From NCBI GenBank assembly GCA_001695595.3, contig MBPM02000002.1, forward strand, positions 124,001-188,000: 64,000 nt of DNA, in the 5' to 3' direction. Shown here piece by piece: positions 57,073 to 64,000 of the stretch. This DNA comes from Plasmopara viticola. Its lineage: Eukaryota > Oomycota > Peronosporomycetes > Peronosporales > Peronosporaceae. Made by a program: the position numbers and the translations under genes. Under the pieces are notes generated by a model, which was not told where the DNA came from, made no database searches, and saw only the letters and a list, made by a program, of their open reading frames with translations. Every line of letters starts with the position of its first letter. The stretch's first letter is position 1.

Positions 57073-60000
57073 TCAGCAGAAGGGCTGCTGGCAAATTGGG
57101 CATTTGTTTTTGCCAGACTGGTTAAACCACTTGTACAGACATGAGTTGTGGTATTTGTTGTTGCATGTCTTGCAGGGCAACGACGGCATAGCCATGTTCT
57201 TTGGGTTTAGAATAGAATAGCAAATTGGACATGGCTCGACTCCTTCAAACTCCTTATCCACATTGTGCTTCCAAAGTAGCACGGCATCCAGCAACGAGCC
57301 ATCGCGAGACGACGTGACGCGAATGATCTGGAGCACCCATCGTCGCCATCGATCTTCCGATATGCCAATGCGCTTCGTACACTCGACCTCCACACAGCGC
57401 AGCGGATACGTGGACGGGACGCGAACAACCATTTCTAATGCACACTCATCCTTTACGTACGTTGTCGTGATTTCTCGAGAAACTCGACTGCCCTTGACAG
57501 TCATTTCGTCAGCATCCCAAGACGCCCCAGTCGCTGATGAGCTCTCGCTTGCTCTTTGTATGAGTTCCAACTCTGCGGCGAAGACTGACGGAGTAATATG
57601 GTCTTCGAAGTACTTGGCAGCCCAGCTTCGCGTGGCACGCGAGCATTCGTCGTTCCACCAGGCTCGCACCATAGCAGGAAGACGGACTACTGTACGAAAA
57701 AACACGCGAGTTCCAAGCTGAAACATGGATGGTTCGTGAGAGCTCCACATCTCGTCGTCCTCTATTTTGTCCAGGTCCGATAGGTCAAAAAGCACGATGT
57801 CTTGAAGATCCCTGGCCGCAATTTTTGATACAAATTGCTGATCTTGCGATAACAACGCAGAGCAGAAATTCAGAAAATTTGTGAGCATCCCGTGATGCGC
57901 AACATAAGAGCTCAGTGAGGACGCGACGAGTGCCGACGAAGGGCTTTCGCCTTCCGTATTACTGTTCGCAGAAAATAGTTGTAGAAATATATCCCAAAGA
58001 AGCAACTTCCCCATAATATCTTCCCGCTCCTCCAAATTGTGTTTACGACTACCCATACGAATGTTGGCAGCATTTTTCTCACCAATTTTGTTCGAAAACA
58101 CTGCGCGCAACGCTGAGCGCAAGGCTTTTGGAATGAGAGTTCTCGCCAACGCTGATTCTGTCGCAGCCTCGTTATCCGCATTCACATCAATTGCCTTCGC
58201 ATCATTATTGCGCAACCGGAAAGATCCGCTCAACGTTGCCAGAATGTACACCAACACGCGCAACATGGGCTGAAGAGGATATCGCTTACAATTAAAAAGA
58301 GACGCAAGAGTTTCGATACCACCAAAAGACTCCAGCACAAGCCGACTAGAGCAACTGACATCGTGTACGGTCGTCAATGTTGATCGCAATGCTAGGGGTG
58401 CACTTGCCAGTACTTTTTCAATGCCGAGCCAAAGACTTATGAGCTGAAAGCTTTGAGCGGGAGAGACTGCTGCCACGTACGCACTAACGATATTTGTCTT
58501 TATCTTGGCACTTTCTGAAAGTGCACATAACACTGTAGACAATAAAGACTCACGGTAGTGCGCAGCAAGCTCCTGCAACGCATCAGAACTCGATTTGTAC
58601 ATGGCACTCACGAGATTTATCAAAGCCAAACGTGCAATTACTAGCTCATTCGAGTACCCAAGCACAATTTGCTCCTCATCGACCTTATTATTTTTTCGGT
58701 CGCTTAGAGTCGTGCACCGCTTTTGGAGCTTGAGCGCAGAAATTTTCGCAGTGTCAGCCTTACCTGCAATCGCATGCACCACAATTAAACGTGCAAGTGT
58801 GTCCCACGCGTCACGAAATTCTAACGTTGCCCTCGGCAAGTACGTAGCGAGAGCTGCTACGTAGTTCGTGATAACAATCCATTCATTAACTTTTACAACA
58901 TATGGCGAGTTTGTTAAGAGCATTTTCTGAATGTGTAGAATCATCGGTTCCTGAGTCAACAGATCAATAATTTCTCGCTTGAAACCGTTGTGAGCGCTAA
59001 GTAGCTTGGCCTCTTCCTCAGCTCCTCGCGTCGCCAATTGCAAATATGCGAGCAGTACACCATCAGATTCAGAGGCCGCGTCACGATTGCTTAAGGCAAA
59101 CAAACTTTTAAGTGCTGAGGCTACTTTGTCGCTGGCTTCCCCCTTCGAGGACATAGCGCTGAATAGCGATAAAGCAACATTTTGAGTACATTCCGATTTC
59201 CAATCGCCATTATAATCCACCAGCTTTTGAATGAAGTTTGTCCGCGCAGCGACAGAGCTGAATCTAGATAGCACTGTGATCGACAGTTCATCCAGTCTAC
59301 TATGCTGCTCTTGTGTAAGCAGACTAGCGTCCTGACTAATCACACCTACATTTTGATTTTTACACAGAAATAATACGTTTCGAAGTTCTTCACTTTCACG
59401 CTTGTGCTTACTTCGGTGTGTTGCGACGATAGCTGTTAGAACGTTGTCGAGAATAGACGATGTCGCATTAAGTGCCAAATATAAGGGTTCCATAATCATA
59501 TGGCTCTCCACCATCTCCACAAGGTCGACGCCACTTTGTAAAAAGTCATCAGAGTAAAATACGACCCACGTCAACGCATGAGTAACGTCCAAATTCACAA
59601 ATTTTGAAATAAGACTCACCGCCTTTACTTCATTCTCTGATGCCAACCAGATAAAGTATGATACCAAAGCATCAACAACTAGCTCATCCTCGCACATATC
59701 GCTTAAACTCATTAAAACGCGATCGTAAAATAGTACCTCCTGGTCGTTCTTGTTACACCGAAAATTCACTGCATCGAGTCTCCCCACAAGCTGCGAAACT
59801 GCAAAAAAATCCTGATCAGCACCAAGCTGTACGTAGCTTTTAACATACGCTGCATACAGCTTGGCATTAAAAGATTCGGCTCCTGTCGGCGAATCGGCTG
59901 CAATAAATTCATTAATACATCCAGCTAATTCGTTCACAAATTCTTCTGTTCTTATTGCCGACCATTTTTTAAGAGAATGGCGCACAGTACGAGCCCACAA

Positions 60001-62622
60001 AGCCTTTGCTTCACCTCTGTAGCTGCCCTGGGCTGATAGATGAAAAAGCTGCTTGTAAAGCTGCCTCTCAATGACTTCAAGTTCCGCTGGTAATTGCCCG
60101 CTGAGCTTGACAAAAAGCTCGCAAAGTTTCGTTAAAATTTGCACCAAAACGGCGTCATTATCTTCGATTTTTTTTTTAATCACAACGTGGCACAAATTCA
60201 CCACTGCGTCAGGGCTCATGACAGGTGAATTGGACAGACTTCCGAAACATGCTTGTAAAAGTGTGGCAAAATCGTTTTTATCTAAGTCGTCAAGTCGGCC
60301 CTTTATACTTACCATCAAGAAATCATCTAACAGCTTGCCTTGCCAAATTGCTTTGAGGGCCAATATTTCCGGCTCGACTTCATCACAGAGCAAAACCTCA
60401 CTTTCATAGCGGTGTTGCCAGCTTCCACAGGAAAGCCACAGCTTATTTCCTTGTTCCGTGATGGGAAATTGGAGTCCGTACTGGATTATATCGCTTGCTT
60501 TCGCCATGTCGCTGAGTTGCACGTCGCAATCTTGAAAAAGCTGCAGCAGAAACAGTTTTTTGTCCTCGGCAGCAAGGAAAAATGGTCGCATAAGCTTCAA
60601 GGCAACATATAATGTGTTGTCAACGCTCACTTCGTTGGCTGATCTCTTCCAATTAGATAGCAGGCGAAGAACAGGACGATAATGATCATCAAAATGCTTC
60701 TCCGCTGACGTATCGGTCTCACTCGATATTAGCTGACTCAATGAATAAACATTGCAAACTCCATTAATTGCCTCTAACAGTTGGGCAATTGATACATTTC
60801 TTGCTATTGAAAACGTTGGCTCAGTCATCAAGCTGTCAATCTTATCAAGACACTGGTTGTACAAGTCTTGGCTAGTCAAAAGCCATTGCGAAGCCGTAAA
60901 TTCTTCATTTTTGTCTCGAGCGTCATTAAAGCCCATGCAAATCAATGTACAGACTCTTGAAGGCACAAAGGACGATTTGGCCACCATCGAACCAATTGCT
61001 TGTCGTATCCATAAGTGTAAATTCTCTGTCACGGCATCCCCAAACTTTTTAAGCACTACGGAAATCGAGCTCACACGCAAGTAAATAACAAGCTTCAACA
61101 ATCTGTTCGCGTAAAGATCAAATCCTGTTTCCAGTAACTCGTGCGAGCTTAGTGTCGTAATTAGCGAAGCTTCAAACACGTTCTTAAACTGATTTACATA
61201 ATTGTGCTGGAAGAGCTCATTATCTTGTTCACTTAACCACGAGTCGACCGGATCCATCAAGAAAGTACTAAACATACCTGTAATACACTCGAAAAACGCA
61301 GTAATTGCCGGTGGCTCACCAAATCGAGAATCTTTAGAGCCAATAAACTTCCAACACTCTTCCAATACCCCAGTATACAATGCGGATCGGCCCGAGACAG
61401 GATCAACCGCTACACTAAAGGGAATCACCGATAGAAACGGCAGCAGGGTAAGAAAGGAAGATCGGCCGGAGCCATAAAATCCATGTCTTATCTGGGCAAA
61501 TAGTCGCGGGTACACTGCACAAGTTACAAAGGTCGAAAATTTGGGGCTAGTGTGCCATACATCAGGGAAAGTGTGCAAAAACGTAAGTACAGCGTTCCAC
61601 ATTGTATCATGGTTCGCAGGGCTCTTGTCATTGAGACTCCCAACAATCACCTTGCCAAAATGTTCTTCACGTGTAGTAATAATTGACGGGGCACTGGTAC
61701 AAAGAGTCACAAATGTCGCATACATTGCTCTTCTTACAACATCTCGCGTAAAGTTTGAGTGCTTTGACGATACAGTCGCAAGACGCATGAACTTCTCTGA
61801 CGATACGACTGAGGCAACAGAGCACTTGCCTTCGTTGTCAAATAACTTGTCCGTCATCCCTTGCTCGCGATAAAACTTGATTATAGCATCAATACTAAGG
61901 ACCGCAGCAGAAACGCACCGTTCGTATCGCTCCTCTTTCTCATCGGGTTGCAGTGGAATGCCTTCAAAGGTATCTGGTGTCGTGGTGAAAAAGGTCTGAT
62001 ACTCCTTCAGCATGGCTGGCACATTTTTTTCAACCACATCCTTAAGCATATTTGTGTCAGAATAGAGCGCTTGAAACGCCCTTTTGGCCACTGTAGCCAC
62101 GTCCGCATGAGCATCATGCATGGCCAAATACCAATAGGGTAGCAACCGCTGCAGATGCGGTACAAAAGCGCGAGGTCGCATCTTGTTAGTTAGAGCAGCC
62201 AGCACCTCATTAAGCAGCTGACGGACTTTGCAATCATTCTGATCGCGCATTTCAAAAGTGTAAAGTTGTGTGAAGTGGCCGAGCATTGGGCGGATTTCGG
62301 CCGGTTGGCGTGGCGGCAGCACGTCGGTGAGGAAAGTCTGCAGCGCCTTGTTTTTCGTCACCGTCCCCTTCTTCGCCAACATCTTAAGTGCCAGTGCAAT
62401 TTCACGATCCGAGCCATCGTATATAGTCTGCACAACGGACTTAGTGGAAAGCGCACTGGTCTTAGGTGTGGCCGGCTGCACAAAGCCCGCAAAGCCAATG
62501 AAAGTGGACGGGGCCGCGACCTTTGAGCCTGCACTCGCCAATAGAAGCTCGTGTGCACGCGAGCTGGAGGATGCGCGACTCTGTTCTAGCTTCTCGCGCT
62601 GCTTGTTCTTCTTAATGGCCAT
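57073..62622 (-). CDS. LTN1: Listerin E3 ubiquitin ligase
   Basis: 1,849 aa in a single exon. Listerin ubiquitinates nascent chains stuck on 60S subunits in ribosome quality control, together with Rqc2/NEMF and p97. The start MAIKKNKQREKLEQSRAS is followed by the conserved N-terminal block (FIGFAGFVQP, then DREIALALKMLAKKGTVTK) that binds the 60S, a long HEAT/ARM helical solenoid, an RWD-like segment (YPLRCVEVEC near 1740) and a C-terminal RING at 1798-1849 with ligands C1798, C1801, C1817, C1820, H1825, C1828, C1841 and C1844. All eight are present, so ligase activity is expected. A TATATAAA stretch at 62659-62666 (minus sense), about 40 bp before the ATG, may be a core promoter element. Length matches the family (about 1,600-1,800). 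Confidence 0.95.
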   Translation of the reverse strand: MAIKKNKQREKLEQSRASSSSRAHELLLASAGSKVAAPSTFIGFAGFVQPATPKTSALSTKSVVQTIYDGSDREIALALKMLAKKGTVTKNKALQTFLTDVLPPRQPAEIRPMLGHFTQLYTFEMRDQNDCKVRQLLNEVLAALTNKMRPRAFVPHLQRLLPYWYLAMHDAHADVATVAKRAFQALYSDTNMLKDVVEKNVPAMLKEYQTFFTTTPDTFEGIPLQPDEKEERYERCVSAAVLSIDAIIKFYREQGMTDKLFDNEGKCSVASVVSSEKFMRLATVSSKHSNFTRDVVRRAMYATFVTLCTSAPSIITTREEHFGKVIVGSLNDKSPANHDTMWNAVLTFLHTFPDVWHTSPKFSTFVTCAVYPRLFAQIRHGFYGSGRSSFLTLLPFLSVIPFSVAVDPVSGRSALYTGVLEECWKFIGSKDSRFGEPPAITAFFECITGMFSTFLMDPVDSWLSEQDNELFQHNYVNQFKNVFEASLITTLSSHELLETGFDLYANRLLKLVIYLRVSSISVVLKKFGDAVTENLHLWIRQAIGSMVAKSSFVPSRVCTLICMGFNDARDKNEEFTASQWLLTSQDLYNQCLDKIDSLMTEPTFSIARNVSIAQLLEAINGVCNVYSLSQLISSETDTSAEKHFDDHYRPVLRLLSNWKRSANEVSVDNTLYVALKLMRPFFLAAEDKKLFLLQLFQDCDVQLSDMAKASDIIQYGLQFPITEQGNKLWLSCGSWQHRYESEVLLCDEVEPEILALKAIWQGKLLDDFLMVSIKGRLDDLDKNDFATLLQACFGSLSNSPVMSPDAVVNLCHVVIKKKIEDNDAVLVQILTKLCELFVKLSGQLPAELEVIERQLYKQLFHLSAQGSYRGEAKALWARTVRHSLKKWSAIRTEEFVNELAGCINEFIAADSPTGAESFNAKLYAAYVKSYVQLGADQDFFAVSQLVGRLDAVNFRCNKNDQEVLFYDRVLMSLSDMCEDELVVDALVSYFIWLASENEVKAVSLISKFVNLDVTHALTWVVFYSDDFLQSGVDLVEMVESHMIMEPLYLALNATSSILDNVLTAIVATHRSKHKRESEELRNVLFLCKNQNVGVISQDASLLTQEQHSRLDELSITVLSRFSSVAARTNFIQKLVDYNGDWKSECTQNVALSLFSAMSSKGEASDKVASALKSLFALSNRDAASESDGVLLAYLQLATRGAEEEAKLLSAHNGFKREIIDLLTQEPMILHIQKMLLTNSPYVVKVNEWIVITNYVAALATYLPRATLEFRDAWDTLARLIVVHAIAGKADTAKISALKLQKRCTTLSDRKNNKVDEEQIVLGYSNELVIARLALINLVSAMYKSSSDALQELAAHYRESLLSTVLCALSESAKIKTNIVSAYVAAVSPAQSFQLISLWLGIEKVLASAPLALRSTLTTVHDVSCSSRLVLESFGGIETLASLFNCKRYPLQPMLRVLVYILATLSGSFRLRNNDAKAIDVNADNEAATESALARTLIPKALRSALRAVFSNKIGEKNAANIRMGSRKHNLEEREDIMGKLLLWDIFLQLFSANSNTEGESPSSALVASSLSSYVAHHGMLTNFLNFCSALLSQDQQFVSKIAARDLQDIVLFDLSDLDKIEDDEMWSSHEPSMFQLGTRVFFRTVVRLPAMVRAWWNDECSRATRSWAAKYFEDHITPSVFAAELELIQRASESSSATGASWDADEMTVKGSRVSREITTTYVKDECALEMVVRVPSTYPLRCVEVECTKRIGISEDRWRRWVLQIIRVTSSRDGSLLDAVLLWKHNVDKEFEGVEPCPICYSILNPKNMAMPSLPCKTCNNKYHNSCLYKWFNQSGKNKCPICQQPFC

Positions 62623-63300
62623 GGCGGATGCGGATTTTGTGCATAAAGAGTGATGGTGTTTATATAGTGTGTCTTTTTAGTAATTGCCAAATAAAGTAAT
62701 TATGTGCGTGCCATGCTGCTATACTACCATCCGCCTTAGGAATCGATGTCTGGGCGAAATGGCGGCCGTGTTTAGCTCATTGTGAGCATATCCAACGCGC
62801 CAGTAAAAGTTAAGCTCTTTACTGGAGAAAGTAGGCGTGTAATGAGGGGCGAAGTCGTGCTTCGATTGAAAACGTGTGTACATTGCTTCGTTTATTAAGG
62901 ATTCGGTTTCTAAAACGCACACTCTGACGCCCGAATGCGGGTATCGTTAGGCCACATCGTGGTTTCCTTATATTGGGTTTAAGTCGGCAAAACTGTAAGA
63001 TTTCCATCGTTGGAAGGAAGATAAAGGCCATGGCTTTGTCTTTTCAAGAAAGATGGTAGAGATCGCCGCAAAAATGGTCATGATTACGGATGATGAGGTG
63101 CACGTGATGATGGTCAGGCAGAAGGCTTGGAATTCACCAGTATTGCATTCGAGGGAACATGCAGTAAGAGTTGAAAGAAACATTTACGACGAGCTTTGCG
63201 CAAGCAAGTAATGGCACCAATTCCTGAAATGTAGTCGTAGCCGTTCGGCTGTCCCATACGTACTTTTTCCAAGCCTGATAATTTTCTCGTTACTAGCCTT
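62623..63300. other. Listerin upstream flank
   Basis: Presumed promoter of listerin in the first 100 bases; beyond that, short frames on the minus strand without recognisable motifs. Confidence 0.45.
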
Positions 63301-63621
63301 TTCGGAAAAGGTTGGGGTGACGCCCTCCTTCCAAGCGCGGGGGCTAAATGCTCGCGCGCTTCGGGCAGGTACTCTCGGGCATCTGCAGGTCTCTAACGAG
63401 TCTCACCCTCGACGCGACGGTCTCCAGCACCAGGGCGCCGCCTGGGCTCTTACCAAGTCAGAAGTACACAAAATAATGGAAGACCCTCACGGCCTCGGTG
63501 CTGGCTGCACTGCCCGCCGAACGAGACTCGACGTATGCGGACACCACTCTATGCCGTGGACTAGCCATAGAGCCTAGCACGTGCATAACTTGGCAACGCG
63601 ATAACGTAATACAATACAATA
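63301..63621 (+). mobile_element. SINE copy 3
   Basis: Plus-strand copy of the same family: starts TTCGGAAAAGGTTGGGGTGA and ends GTAATACAATACAATA. It is full length like copy 2 and also carries a GGAAGACCC-containing segment (about 63478-63490) present in copy 1 but missing from copy 2. TAGCCT on both sides (63294-63299 and 63620-63625) may be its target duplication. Confidence 0.85.
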
Positions 63622-63625
63622 GCCT

Positions 63626-64000
63626 GTAGTACTTGGTACCAGAATCAGCACTGGGTCTGCTTATTGCAAATTAGTAAAAATTACTTTGCCAAATAGGTCC
63701 ATCTCCACAATTGATCATGTACATCCCTTTGATTTTTAGACGGGCTCTGCAAGACGAATGCTCGATGGGATCGACATTTGACCTTATGAACTTAATGTGG
63801 TATCGAAGACTAATGACACGTGACATAATTCGTTTATCAGCTGTCGATCAAACAGGATTTACGAGAAGGATATTTAAAATCATGATAAGGTTAATCGGAT
63901 ACGGCCATTTTGATAAGCGATCACGACACAAGTGTGATCAATGAAGGGCTCATAATTGTTAGATTAGTAATCCGAGATACTTTGATAATTTCAATCACGA
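63626..64000. other. Window end, nothing recognised
   Basis: 375 bases with a short unassigned plus-strand frame (63711-63944) and no recognisable feature. Confidence 0.5.

Overview
This is a nuclear window from an intron-containing eukaryote, most likely an oomycete and possibly a downy mildew. The evidence is compact housekeeping genes with short (about 65-90 bp) GT-AG introns, gene islands separated by kilobases of decayed transposon DNA, and a SANT-like domain I associate with stramenopiles. No bacterial, organellar or CRISPR features were seen. The species assignment is inference.

Layout. 1-6.6 kb is transposon debris: an edge-truncated retroelement frame, then a long decayed element with a retrovirus-type integrase relic (Polinton/Maverick-like by its YYDP start motif). 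9.5-11.8 kb holds a Cdc14-like protein whose catalytic residues are gone and, tail to tail with it, thymidylate kinase. 15.1-21.9 kb is the densest island: a SANT-like nuclear protein, a seven-exon Beclin-1/ATG6 gene, a bestrophin-like anion channel diverging from it across only 91 bp, and a type I membrane protein with a duplicated ectodomain. 22-38 kb is gene-poor; inside it lie a relic of the thymidylate kinase gene (24.2 kb), an orphan open frame at 31.5 kb and a CCHC zinc-knuckle relic. 38.3-41.6 kb is a hAT transposon with intact 8-bp target duplications, broken transposase, and a SINE nested inside. 42.7-44.0 kb is Mo25. 46.3-47.0 kb is a four-exon SYS1 gene. 47.9-53.1 kb encodes a giant coiled-coil protein in at least three exons. 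54.3-55.2 kb is a decayed Helitron. 57.1-62.6 kb is listerin (LTN1). A third SINE lies at 63.3 kb.

How the genes relate. There is no operon logic. The genes are single-copy cell-biology functions: autophagy initiation (Beclin), ribosome quality control (listerin), Golgi trafficking (SYS1), kinase scaffolding (Mo25), nucleotide synthesis (TMK) and chloride conductance (bestrophin). Two genes, Beclin and SYS1, are split by introns so that no single open frame shows them. Both were rebuilt from GT-AG junctions with matching phases, giving 510 and 156 residues.

The most unusual observation is the Cdc14-like open frame that has lost the CX5R cysteine and arginine and the general acid yet keeps an intact 529-residue frame. 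Cdc14 has been reported to be co-inherited with flagella in oomycetes, so this may be a snapshot of decay or repurposing in a lineage that lost zoospores, or a separate pseudophosphatase paralogue.
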